Positions 7,315-15,343 of a stretch of DNA of 62,856 nt are shown here, piece after piece. This DNA comes from an uncultured Flavobacteriaceae bacterium (GTDB lineage: Bacteria; Bacteroidota; Bacteroidia; Flavobacteriales; Flavobacteriaceae). Position 1 is the stretch's first letter, and each line of letters begins with the position of its first letter. The stretch spans positions 1 to 62,856 of the forward strand of contig CANMFO010000011.1 in NCBI GenBank assembly GCA_947497245.1. Reading direction: 5' to 3'. Made by a program: the position numbers and the translations under genes. The notes beneath the pieces were generated by a model. The model was not told the origin of the DNA, did not search any database, and was given only the letters and a program-made list of their open reading frames with translations.

Positions 7315-9030
7315 ATGGGAACATTCTACTACAATACCCCAAACAAGGAATATGATGCCATTGTCGTGGGTACGGGAATAAGCGGCGGTTGGGCCGCTAA
7401 GGAGTTTTGTGAAAAAGGTTTAAAAACACTTGTGTTGGACAGGGGCAAGATGATACGTCATGTTCAGGATTACCCAACAATGGATAAAGTTGCCACGGAT
7501 TATAAAAACGGAGGGGCACCGAGTGAAGACGATATTAAAAGGCAGCCTATCGTTCATCGTTCCAATTATCTTACAGGAAAGCTATTAAGTCATTTTTTTG
7601 TGGATGATGTCGTGCATCCATATACGGAACAGCAGCGCTTTGATTGGATTAGGTCGTATCAAGTAGGTGGTCGATCATTGACTTGGGGAAGGCAGTCGCT
7701 TCGATTATCCGACTTGGACTTTGAAGCCAATAAAAAGGATGGATATGGTGTGGATTGGCCTGTACGATATAACGAAATTGCACCTTGGTACAGCCATGTG
7801 GAGCGCTTCATAGGTGTAAGTGGGGAGAAGATAAATATTCCACATCTTCCCGATGGTGAGTTTCTACCCCCTATGAAGTTAAATGCCGTAGAGCAACATT
7901 TGAAAGATTCATTGCACAGTCATTATTCGGAAAGAACAGTGACCATTGGTAGAGCGGCAAATATTACCGATGGCACCAAGCAAGGAGCGAACCGAACGAC
8001 TTGTCAAAACCGGAACAAGTGTATGCAAGGCTGCCCAAATGGTGCCTACTTTAGCAGTAATTCTTCCACGCTCCCTGTGGCGGAAAACACAGGTAATATG
8101 ACTTTGCGTACAAATGCCATCGTATATGAGGTCATATATGATGAAATCAAACAAAGAGCTACAGGCGTTCGGGTTATAGATGCGGAGACGCACATGACCT
8201 ATGACTATTTTGCTAAAGTGATTTTTCTATGCGCGTCGACTATACCCACTACTTCGATTTTACTCCAATCTAAAAGCAAAAGATTTCCTAACGGAATGGG
8301 TAATTTATCTGGAGAATTAGGACACAATTTAATGGACCATCATTTTAAAGCGGGCGCCATTGGTAGTTCTTCAGAATTCCAAGGAAAAGCGCATGAAGTT
8401 GACAGACCAAATTCCTTTTATATTCCAAGGTTTAGAAATCTAAGCGGTACAAATGATAATTTAGGTTTTATCAGAGGCTATGGATATCAAGGGAATGCTA
8501 GTAAAACAGATTGGAAGGGTGCAATAAGGGAAGTGAACTACGGGCAACCGATGAAAGAGAAAGTTGTAGCTCCAGGAAACTGGCAAATGGGTCTAGTTGG
8601 TTTCGGAGAAACCCTCCCCTATCACGAAAACCGAATGTTTCTTGACCATGAGCGGCTGGACAAATGGGGGCTTCCAACCATAGTTTTCGATGCCGAATTC
8701 AAGAACAATGAACATTTGATGCGACGTGATATGGTATCTCAGGCTGTTGAAATGTTGGAAAGAAGTGGTTTTAAAGATATAGAGCCTATTGATGAAATAG
8801 CAGCAATAGGCAACGCTATCCATGAAATGGGAACTGCCAGAATGGGTAGTGATCCAAAAACCTCGGTTTTGAACAAGTACAATCAAATGCACGAAGTACC
8901 CAATTTATTTGTTACCGATGGCTCGTTTATGACCTCCTCCGCCTGTCAAAACCCATCCTTAACCTATATGGCCTTCACAACCAGAGCGGTTGATTATGCA
9001 ATAAAAGAATTAAATAAACAGAATATTTAA
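7315..9030 (+). CDS. GMC-family FAD oxidoreductase
   Basis: A 571-residue flavoprotein. ATG 7315 is preferred over the TTG directly before it. The N-terminal dinucleotide-binding fold is VVGTGISGG (about 18-26) with Asp-Arg at the end of the second strand. The GMC_oxred_N part has VGGRSLTWG, and the C-terminal domain carries the active-site His near NAIHEMGTARMG and the Asn/His pair region SSACQNPSLTYMA. Four cysteines sit in the TCQNRNKCMQGC segment. No Tat or Sec signal is seen and no gluconate-dehydrogenase subunit 3 gene is adjacent, so it appears soluble. With the lactonase 5 bases downstream, it probably oxidises a sugar to a lactone or ketose derivative. Confidence 0.85.
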   Translation: MGTFYYNTPNKEYDAIVVGTGISGGWAAKEFCEKGLKTLVLDRGKMIRHVQDYPTMDKVATDYKNGGAPSEDDIKRQPIVHRSNYLTGKLLSHFFVDDVVHPYTEQQRFDWIRSYQVGGRSLTWGRQSLRLSDLDFEANKKDGYGVDWPVRYNEIAPWYSHVERFIGVSGEKINIPHLPDGEFLPPMKLNAVEQHLKDSLHSHYSERTVTIGRAANITDGTKQGANRTTCQNRNKCMQGCPNGAYFSSNSSTLPVAENTGNMTLRTNAIVYEVIYDEIKQRATGVRVIDAETHMTYDYFAKVIFLCASTIPTTSILLQSKSKRFPNGMGNLSGELGHNLMDHHFKAGAIGSSSEFQGKAHEVDRPNSFYIPRFRNLSGTNDNLGFIRGYGYQGNASKTDWKGAIREVNYGQPMKEKVVAPGNWQMGLVGFGETLPYHENRMFLDHERLDKWGLPTIVFDAEFKNNEHLMRRDMVSQAVEMLERSGFKDIEPIDEIAAIGNAIHEMGTARMGSDPKTSVLNKYNQMHEVPNLFVTDGSFMTSSACQNPSLTYMAFTTRAVDYAIKELNKQNI

Positions 9031-9035
9031 GCAAA

Positions 9036-10136
9036 ATGAGAAAATTGGTTTTTATTGGTACGTATACAGAAGATATTTTATTTGGAACTGGGCAAATACT
9101 TAAAGGGAAAGGAGAAGGAATCTATATCCTTGAATTAATGCAAGATACTGGGGAACTGCGTTTTGTAAACCTCATAAAAGGAGTTCGGAATCCGTCCTAT
9201 TTGGCTTTCCATCCTTCCAAAAAATTTATGTATTGCGTAAACGAGTTTAAAGAGTTCGAAGGTATGGCGTCGGGAGGAGTAAGTGCTTATGCGATTGATT
9301 CATCCAACACCGAACTGACTTTTTTAAATACGAAACCCAGTCATGGTACCGACCCGTGCCATCTAGCTGTGGACCCTACTGGGAAGTTTTTGTTTGTTGC
9401 AAATTTTGCAAGCGGTAGTGTAAGTGCATATCCCATCAAACCAGATGGCTCGCTCGACGATGCCAGCGATGTCATACAACATGAGGGGAGCAGTATTGAC
9501 CCAGTTAGACAAGTGGGGCCTCATGCACATGCCGCTACGATAGATATTCAAGGCAAGTTCTTATACGTACCTGATCTGGGTCTTGACGAAGTGAAGATTT
9601 ATGAAGTGGACCCAATAAAGGGTAAATTGAAAGATACACCCACAAAGTATATCACCACGGTACCGGGAGCAGGCCCACGACAGGTTGTAATGCATCCAAA
9701 TGACAACTATGCTTATCTCGTAAACGAATTAAATAGTACCATGACTGCCTATCACTATTCTAAAGATACTGGAGCGTTAGAAGAGCTTCACACGCTTTCT
9801 ACATTGCCCAAAGGTTTTCAGGGAGAGAGTTCATGTGCCGAAGTACAAATACACCCTTCAGGTAAATTTCTATTCGGTTCCAATCGAGGTCATAATAGCA
9901 TCGTCAGCTACTCGATTGATGAGGAGACTGGGACATTAAAGCTTGTGGGGCATACACATACAAAAGGGGAGATTCCTCGTAATTTTGTAGTTAGTCATGA
10001 TGGTATTTACTTGTTAGCCGCCAATCAGGATTCGGATAATATTGTGGTGTTCAAGATTGATGAAAAAACGGGTGAATTACAGGATTTGAAATCCGAATAT
10101 CATATACCTACTCCAGTTTGTATCAAGTTTCTTTAG
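9036..10136 (+). CDS. Lactonase of the 6-phosphogluconolactonase (YbhE/Pgl) type
   Basis: A 366-residue seven-bladed beta-propeller lactonase of normal length. It begins with FIGTYTE and contains the repeated blade pattern of Hxxx-(D/S)GKFL(Y/F) segments (HPSKKFMY, DPTGKFLF, DIQGKFLY, HPSGKFLF). No signal peptide is present. Family members hydrolyse 6-phosphogluconolactone or other aldonolactones. It is the last gene of the operon and follows the GMC oxidoreductase by 5 bases, so oxidation to a lactone followed by hydrolysis to an aldonate is the simplest reading. Confidence 0.82.
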   Translation: MRKLVFIGTYTEDILFGTGQILKGKGEGIYILELMQDTGELRFVNLIKGVRNPSYLAFHPSKKFMYCVNEFKEFEGMASGGVSAYAIDSSNTELTFLNTKPSHGTDPCHLAVDPTGKFLFVANFASGSVSAYPIKPDGSLDDASDVIQHEGSSIDPVRQVGPHAHAATIDIQGKFLYVPDLGLDEVKIYEVDPIKGKLKDTPTKYITTVPGAGPRQVVMHPNDNYAYLVNELNSTMTAYHYSKDTGALEELHTLSTLPKGFQGESSCAEVQIHPSGKFLFGSNRGHNSIVSYSIDEETGTLKLVGHTHTKGEIPRNFVVSHDGIYLLAANQDSDNIVVFKIDEKTGELQDLKSEYHIPTPVCIKFL

Positions 10137-10434
10137 TGTTGGGATTTTGTATGCCCAAATGACTTCAAATGGTTGCATTTATGATACTTATTGCGTGTTT
10201 GCAGCGTCTCATAAAAAGAACTTTAAAAAGGACTGCACCTCTTTGTTCACTAAGTTCCAACAATTGGCCGTTTTTTGTAACACTTACCTTTATCTTCTTC
10301 AACTCAATTAACCGTCCATTTTATGGAAGTTTATGCATGGGAGAATTATCGTATTAATTCAATACTTTTATTTTACGTATAGTACGTAGATGATCAATGA
10401 TCATATATTCTTGTTTACCCACAAGCTTAAAAAA
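10137..10434. other. Intergenic region, AT-rich, no gene recognised
   Basis: About 300 bases separate the sugar-acid operon from the accessory genes. A weak hairpin (TTGGG and CCCAA near 10140-10166) follows the lactonase stop. The small frame at 10169-10357 shows no family features. The base composition shifts to AT-rich from here to about 13.9 kb. Confidence 0.4.
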
Positions 10435-11262
10435 ATGAAAGTTTCCAATGAAATTATTGCAAAATTGACTGAATTGAAAGAAAGCAACTCCATTTCAAGC
10501 TATCCTCACATTAAAAACATTCTAAAAAATCAAAATATTCCTATTGCATATATAGAATTAAGACCATATAAATTGATAAGATACAGGAGTCACAACGACA
10601 CCAATAAAAATAAATTTTTTGAAAGTTCTGAGGAGTTATCTTATCGGACAGATATTCTGCATATAAATCGATTGGGTAGAGCAAATGAATCTGGACAAGG
10701 ATTTTTCTATTGTAACGATAATGAAAATCAAAATACTGGAATTGCCGAAATAGTAACGATATTTCGCGGAAATGAAGATAGTAATGAAGAAGTACTAACC
10801 ATTGGAGCGTGGGATTTAAAAGAAAATTTAAAATTGGCAATGATTCTTCCAAGTGAAAAAAGTATTGGAAAAAATGAGGATTTTGACCAAATGAATGAAG
10901 ATTACGACAGTTTTGAAAACAGTCCAGAATTTGAGGATGTGAAAAATTTAAATAACTATTTAGCGAACGAATTTTCTCTTGATATTGAAAAGGATAATTC
11001 TAATTATAAAATTTCTTGTGCATTTTCAAATTATATTAAGGAAATGGTTCCAGAAGTAGATGGTGTTATGTATGCAAGCGTCAAATCGGAATATGAAGGA
11101 ACTAATATCGTAATCTGGCCTGAGGTAGTGAATAGGAAGTTAAAATTTGTTGCTGCGAGAAAATCGGTTTTTAAGAGAGGACCCAATAAAACATTTACTG
11201 AAGAACAAATTATTGAAAGCAAGAGTTACGATATGGAAAACGATAAAATAATATGGGAATAA
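10435..11262 (+). CDS. RES-domain protein
   Basis: A 275-residue protein; the ATG at 10435 is preferred over 10390. The core matches the RES layout: PYKLIRYR, then NRLGRANESGQGFFY (the GRxNxxG block), an acidic AEIVTIFR, and VMYASVKSEYEGTNIVIW near the end. RES proteins are toxin-like enzymes; characterised members degrade NAD+. No small antitoxin of the Xre/MbcA type is adjacent. The next gene downstream (36-base gap) encodes a HEPN-like protein, and RES and HEPN modules are known to occur together. It lies in the AT-rich cargo. A toxin or defence role is inference. Confidence 0.6.
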   Translation: MKVSNEIIAKLTELKESNSISSYPHIKNILKNQNIPIAYIELRPYKLIRYRSHNDTNKNKFFESSEELSYRTDILHINRLGRANESGQGFFYCNDNENQNTGIAEIVTIFRGNEDSNEEVLTIGAWDLKENLKLAMILPSEKSIGKNEDFDQMNEDYDSFENSPEFEDVKNLNNYLANEFSLDIEKDNSNYKISCAFSNYIKEMVPEVDGVMYASVKSEYEGTNIVIWPEVVNRKLKFVAARKSVFKRGPNKTFTEEQIIESKSYDMENDKIIWE

Positions 11263-11298
11263 AGCCTGCATGTAAGAATGGTTATATAGCACTATAGA

Positions 11299-12378
11299 AT
11301 GAACCTGAAAAAAGTCAAAATAGAAGGATTGGAAATTTTTAAGATTGACAAAAAGGTTAATCAAGATATAAACATACAAACTCCTGAACCAGAAGCATCC
11401 AAAACCAAAGAAGTCCGAAAAAAAATAAAAAAAGGAGATGGGAATTTATTCCTTATGAGCCAAGAAGGAGAAGCCCTTCAAGCAACCACATTCACTCACA
11501 AGAAAAAAATTTATGCAGGTCATGCACCAAATTTAATTCACATATACTTTGACCAAGCACTTGCCCAAATTCAATGGTCAAATAAATATGCTGATTCTTT
11601 CAAATTTATCTCAAAACAAGAAATAGCTGAAATTGGTTTTCTGCCAGATGGAATTTTCAACAGGTTTATTCAATTGCGGGTAAGTGCAATCATATTTTTA
11701 CACTTATCTGTCGAAGCATTTATAAATCATATCATCCCCGAAGATTTCGTGTACACAAAAGTTGTATCTGATAAATCAGACAAGCTTCCTGAACAAATTA
11801 CAAATTTTTCAAAAAAGCAGATTGAGCGTGGGACTACATTTAAAGAGAAAATTGAAAACGTAATTCCTCAAATAGAATCTCTAAATTTTAACGCTACTAA
11901 AAATTCTAAAATTATTGGTAGAATTTTAGAGATTGGAAAAATACGAGATGAAATAGTACATCTAAAATCAAAGGACAAGGAAACTTTGAGTTTCTATAAA
12001 GACATCTTCAATTTTATTGGCTCCCGAGATTTAATGGAATACATGCATTCAGCAAAAAAATATATGAACATACTTGAAAGGGACTTTATAAAGATTGAAA
12101 ATGTTGCTGAATATGAACCTTCACAAATAGTCCGTATTGAGGAAGAAAAGTATCTAAATATCGGAGTATTATTTGAGATTGTGAGAATACGTGAGAAAAG
12201 AATCACAGTTTATATCAAAAAATGGAAAGGATTAACTGGTAATAATCAAAAAGTAAAAGCCATTTTGAGCCAATTGCCAATCATGGACGACATGAAAATA
12301 ATTTACGATTTTATAATTAGTGAAAATAAAAAAGAAATAAAAATCGAAATATTCAAAACTGACGAGCAAATAAAATAA
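11299..12378 (+). CDS. HEPN-like protein of unknown function
   Basis: A 359-residue protein with a lysine-rich N-terminus (about 1-60), a predicted helical middle (about 110-255) and a mixed C-terminal part. Residues near 210-220 read GKIRDEIVH, an R-x4-H motif after a helix, as in HEPN RNase domains, preceded by a helix LHLSVEAFINHI typical of such helical bundles. It follows the RES-like gene by 36 bases and may form a two-gene unit with it. It is followed by the first copy of a cassette-like repeat. If the HEPN call holds, an RNase toxin or defence effector is plausible. No signal peptide. Confidence 0.45.
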   Translation: MNLKKVKIEGLEIFKIDKKVNQDINIQTPEPEASKTKEVRKKIKKGDGNLFLMSQEGEALQATTFTHKKKIYAGHAPNLIHIYFDQALAQIQWSNKYADSFKFISKQEIAEIGFLPDGIFNRFIQLRVSAIIFLHLSVEAFINHIIPEDFVYTKVVSDKSDKLPEQITNFSKKQIERGTTFKEKIENVIPQIESLNFNATKNSKIIGRILEIGKIRDEIVHLKSKDKETLSFYKDIFNFIGSRDLMEYMHSAKKYMNILERDFIKIENVAEYEPSQIVRIEEEKYLNIGVLFEIVRIREKRITVYIKKWKGLTGNNQKVKAILSQLPIMDDMKIIYDFIISENKKEIKIEIFKTDEQIK

Positions 12379-12392
12379 TGCTACATAGATGC

Positions 12393-12460
12393 TATAAACA
12401 ATACGGGCTTCAGTACTAAACCAAAGGTTTGTATATTTTTATAAAGTCTTTATTGTTTAT
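12393..12460. repeat. Cassette-type repeat, copy A (attC-like)
   Basis: Copy A follows the stop of the HEPN-like gene by 14 bases. Its first 56 bases align almost without gaps to 13638-13692 (copy B); both share TAAACAATACG, GCT-CAG, GGTTTGT and AAGTC blocks. Copy A is also an imperfect palindrome: ATAAACAATA 12394-12403 pairs with TATTGTTTAT 12451-12460, and AAACC 12418-12422 pairs with GGTTT 12426-12430. A gene followed by a palindromic recombination-site-like repeat is the layout of integron cassettes. The canonical integron core GTTRRRY is not evident. Confidence 0.6.
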
Positions 12461-12511
12461 GGCTCAACCACTAGCTATCATTTTAAACAAAATTCCAAAT
12501 CTTAGATAATT

Positions 12512-13630
12512 ATGCTATTTATAAATGAAGGGGATGAAACTCCATTAGATAAAAAATTTCATGAGATTCATAACCTTTGCGCAATAATATATGACCAGCT
12601 TACTGAAATTTTTAGTCTTGAAGACTACTCCAAATTAAATAGCACTAATTTCAGTATTGACAAGGCCAACCATGTGGACATAGAAAAGTTTGAGAATAAA
12701 GAAATTCACGCACTTGACTGGCTTAAAGCTAATGACCTTAACGAAGAAATAAGCCAAGTTGTTGTCAAGCATGTTACTATGTCTGTTTTAGCAGATTTCA
12801 CAAACTTTATCTTTGAATCTTTAAGTTGTGCAATGCGCGGTAAGATGACAGTTGCCTTTGCGCTGCTGCGCAAACCGTTTACCGACGAACTTCTAATATT
12901 CGAACAAATCTTATATAACGACGAAGATTTTATAAACAGGTTTTTTCATGATGGAGAACCAAACAGTTACGACCCAAGTGACAGGAAAATTGATAAAAAG
13001 GAAATAATAGCAAATGCCCTAAACAAATCTAAGCCCAATATTATTTTTAATTCTGAGCTTATCTACGATTTAAGATATGGAAAGACTTTAGGCAAGGGTA
13101 TAAATGGATTTTCAAATCATGCCTTACATATAGTAACAAAGGATAAAAACTATAAAACAACAGAACAAAATCTCAACTTTGTCTTCTCCACAAAGGAGGA
13201 TGTGCAGGATTATTGGAAAAATTACTACTTCTTTGTTCCTTATCTACTTATATATTCAGTTTCTGTTATTGATAATATAATAGCCAAATTTTTAACTACT
13301 AAGGAGAACGAACATTTATTCAATGTCAAAGTCATGATACGTCTCATTGGAATTCTCCTTTGGAGTGAATGGCAAGATGGGTCAGAGCGTAATAATTCAA
13401 AAATATTTCAAGTTCTTTCCGAAAAATTGAAACTAACTTGTGGAGGGTGTAGTTCAAATATTGAGCTAGAAAGAGCGGATTTCGAATTGTTACTTCATAC
13501 AGGTACGTTACTTTGTCCAAAGTGCTTTAGTAATCTTATTAATTCACCTGACGCTATAAAAGGCTTGAGTGAGTTTGTTAAATTACTAAAGACTCTTAAT
13601 GAGCCTGGCACGAAAAAAAAAGGTAGCTAA
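12512..13630 (+). CDS. Unknown protein with C-terminal zinc ribbon
   Basis: A 372-residue cytoplasmic protein that I do not recognise. The N-terminal two thirds look helical (about 70-130 includes MTVAFALLRKPF, of the kind seen in helical-bundle DUFs). Residues about 310-345 contain CGGC and CPKC, a four-cysteine zinc-ribbon pair 30 residues apart. It is bracketed by the two ~55-bp repeats at 12393 and 13638, so gene plus downstream repeat behaves like one cassette. The AT-rich codon use matches the preceding two genes and differs from genes beyond 25 kb. Function unknown. Confidence 0.6.
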   Translation: MLFINEGDETPLDKKFHEIHNLCAIIYDQLTEIFSLEDYSKLNSTNFSIDKANHVDIEKFENKEIHALDWLKANDLNEEISQVVVKHVTMSVLADFTNFIFESLSCAMRGKMTVAFALLRKPFTDELLIFEQILYNDEDFINRFFHDGEPNSYDPSDRKIDKKEIIANALNKSKPNIIFNSELIYDLRYGKTLGKGINGFSNHALHIVTKDKNYKTTEQNLNFVFSTKEDVQDYWKNYYFFVPYLLIYSVSVIDNIIAKFLTTKENEHLFNVKVMIRLIGILLWSEWQDGSERNNSKIFQVLSEKLKLTCGGCSSNIELERADFELLLHTGTLLCPKCFSNLINSPDAIKGLSEFVKLLKTLNEPGTKKKGS

Positions 13631-13637
13631 AAAAACC

Positions 13638-13692
13638 TTTAAACAATACGCGCTACAGGCTTAAGGGCGGGGTTTGTGTTTTTTATGAAGTC
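13638..13692. repeat. Cassette-type repeat, copy B (attC-like)
   Basis: Copy B follows the stop of the 372-residue protein by 7 bases and aligns with copy A over about 55 bases. Its 5' arm TTTAAACAATACG has a distant imperfect inverted partner, CATACTGTTTATAAA, near 13794-13808, so the full element may reach about 13850, where GTTAGTTGGG occurs. Confidence 0.6.
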
Positions 13693-13967
13693 CACAAAAT
13701 CTTTTGAATTTTTCTATTTAGCTGGACAAAGAAAAAAAGAAAACAATAAGATTTCGCTTTGTGCGTGGCGGAAAGTAATCGCTAGTTTGCTCCCATACTG
13801 TTTATAAATTAATCGTTTACTTTTTTTGCTAGCCCCATAAAAAGAACGTTAGTTGGGACCATTCCAGTTCGTATGGCCATTTGACAAGTTTTGATTTTAA
13901 AAAAATGTTTTCCTACTTTTGAATTATAAAGAATTACATCATTTGTACCTATTTGTTATGAAAATTG

Positions 13968-13981
13968 CAAAGCGGTGTACA
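13968..13981 (+). repeat. Right-end integrase arm-like motif
   Basis: CAAAGCGGTGTACA matches the left-end repeat at 245-258 (CAAAGCGGTATACA) with one difference and in the same orientation, about 60 bases inside the proposed right core. Finding the same uncommon motif at both ends of the 13.9-kb segment supports a shared recombinase. Confidence 0.5.
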
Positions 13982-14040
13982 GCTTTAAATTAGTAGGATA
14001 AAATATTGGAAATCAAGGTGGTATGACAATTATTTTAAGT

Positions 14041-14053
14041 CTGTCACCCCGAC
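14041..14053. other. Candidate attachment core (right)
   Basis: CTGTCACCCCGAC repeats the tRNA-Pro 3' end (113-125) with one mismatch. It is followed after five bases by an intrinsic terminator, as would be expected of the original, displaced 3' flank of the tRNA gene. Confidence 0.5.
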
Positions 14054-14058
14054 TTAGC

Positions 14059-14091
14059 AAAAAGTGATTTGTGAGGGCAAGTCACTTTTTT
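14059..14091 (+). terminator. Intrinsic terminator, possibly bidirectional
   Basis: AAAAAGTGA 14059-14067 pairs with TCACTTTTT 14082-14090 around a 14-base loop and leads into a T tract. It may be the original terminator of tRNA-Pro before integration. Because the stem carries A and T runs on both sides it could also end minus-strand transcription from the PorP/SprF remnant. Confidence 0.7.
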
Positions 14092-14307
14092 ATTTCCGGA
14101 AACGAAACAAACGCAGTTCGATCGAGATGTTGGAAATAAGAAAGAAAGTACGTTCTAAGGCGTAGAACTTTTCATTTACCAGAGGGGATTATTTGGATTC
14201 TGTAAGTCTTATTCAGAACCCCTAGAGGCCGCAGCTTCTATATGCCTAAAGTATTTGTACCAAAATAATGTCTTAAATCAATATGACGCTCATGAAGGGT
14301 TTACTTA

Positions 14308-14985
14308 TTAAAAAAACCTTGAAGCGGTCTCTTTCTTAGGTCCACCATGGAATTCGTATCTGAGAAAGACCTCGTAAGAACCATCATTGAACTGAGTCCC
14401 TCCCAATTCCGTCGTTTCTTTATCATAGGAGAGCCCCAACATCAATTTATCTGTTACTTGAAATCCAAAGAGCGCACTTAATGCCGCATCCCATCGATAG
14501 GCTGCTCCAAACGAAAATTTATCTCTTAATAAGAAGTTTGCAGAAAAATCCATTTGTACGGGAGCCCCTTTCACTATTTTTAAAAGACCTGCGGGTTTGA
14601 ATTTCCAATTTGGTCCCAACTCAAATATGTAACCAGACATTATATACCAGTTTATACGTTCCTGGGCAAGGTAGGAATTACCAATACCTGAATTTGAAAA
14701 ATGATCGGTTTGCAGAAAGTTTGGTATCGAGATCCCCCCATAAAATGTATCGGTATAATAGTAAATTCCCGCTCCGAAATTTGGCGAAAATTTCTTATCA
14801 ATGTTGTTCAATCCGGATATTCCCGCCTCATTTTGATAATTTTGAAGTTTGTTAAAATCCAAATTCAATAAATGACCTCCCACTTTAAGACCAAAAGACC
14901 TTTGGTGGTAGAAAATCATCGGGCCATTGCTCCGGATACCCCAGGAATTGGAGTAGAGTTTGATTGGGATAAACTCAGTCCCCAT
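14308..14985 (-). pseudogene. PorP/SprF-family gene, 5'-truncated
   Basis: The 225-residue frame matches the C-terminal two thirds of PorP/SprF outer-membrane proteins of the type IX secretion and gliding machinery, which are usually about 300-340 residues: [35 protein letters not shown] and a terminal RFF. The signal peptide and the conserved N-terminal ~100 residues are missing. Upstream, the frame continues for only a few codons of family-like sequence (GLSF) before a stop. The break coincides with an imperfect palindrome at 15000-15021 and a GC-rich block, so truncation by insertion or deletion is likely. Confidence 0.7.
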
Positions 14986-14999
14986 AAAGCTTAAACCGG

Positions 15000-15340
15000 G
15001 ACTGTCTTGTCAAGTACAGTCGAGACTTAATAATAGAGAAGTATGCAATTGCCAACTGAAAGCCCTTGAAAAGTCATCGTTATTTCCATTGCGTTATAGT
15101 TTTCGTCCTTGCTACAAGAAAGTTGAAATATTGCGAACCTGCTTTCTTGTGAGTGGCGGGATCGCACTGTATTACCGCACCGTGGAGCACCGCTCCGGAT
15201 CGAAGCCCGTGCCGAGCGCCGTCGAGGTGATTTCTTGCCTAAAAGAAATAGCCCATATGGCCAGACATACCTTTTGCGACCACTATCACTCTGACCAACA
15301 GCGTGCTTATTGACATTTTTGCTTTTTTTATAAGTAGTTT
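15000..15340. other. Anomalous block with GC-rich core, possible insertion remnant
   Basis: The stretch begins with the near-palindrome GACTGTCTTG/CAAGTACAGTC (15000-15021). At about 15155-15240 it is far richer in GC than anything nearby. A 106-residue minus-strand frame (15027-15347) spans it, but its Arg/Ser-rich translation through the GC-rich core looks like non-coding DNA read through. It separates the truncated PorP/SprF gene from the amine oxidase gene. I see no transposase or clear terminal repeats. Confidence 0.4.
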
Positions 15341-15343
15341 TTT

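Larger units (their letters stand above)
125..14053. mobile_element. Genomic island integrated at tRNA-Pro
   Basis: This segment runs from the 3' end of tRNA-Pro to an imperfect copy of that end. It starts with a CTnDOT-like tyrosine integrase and a BfmA/BtgA-like mobilization gene. The cargo is an AraC-controlled sugar-acid operon and three AT-rich accessory genes. No relaxase, coupling protein or conjugation genes are present, so it would be at most mobilizable in trans, or a decayed remnant. The DNA from 10.1 to 13.9 kb is clearly more AT-rich than the window beyond 25 kb. The boundaries rest on one 13-base near-repeat plus arm-like motifs. Confidence 0.55.
13631..14307. other. Intergenic region holding the right end of the island
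   Basis: No gene is seen in these 677 bases. In order they hold repeat copy B, an AT-rich stretch, the right arm-like motif (13968-13981), the right att-like core (14041-14053), a terminator (14059-14091), and a compound hairpin (AGGGG 14183-14187 with CCCCT 14219-14223, and TTCTG 14198-14202 with CAGAA 14214-14218). Part of the sequence after 14100 may be decayed coding DNA. Confidence 0.5.

Noticed and set aside
10169-10357. 62-codon frame after the lactonase gene
   Set aside because: No ribosome-binding site, no conserved features, AT-rich intergenic sequence.
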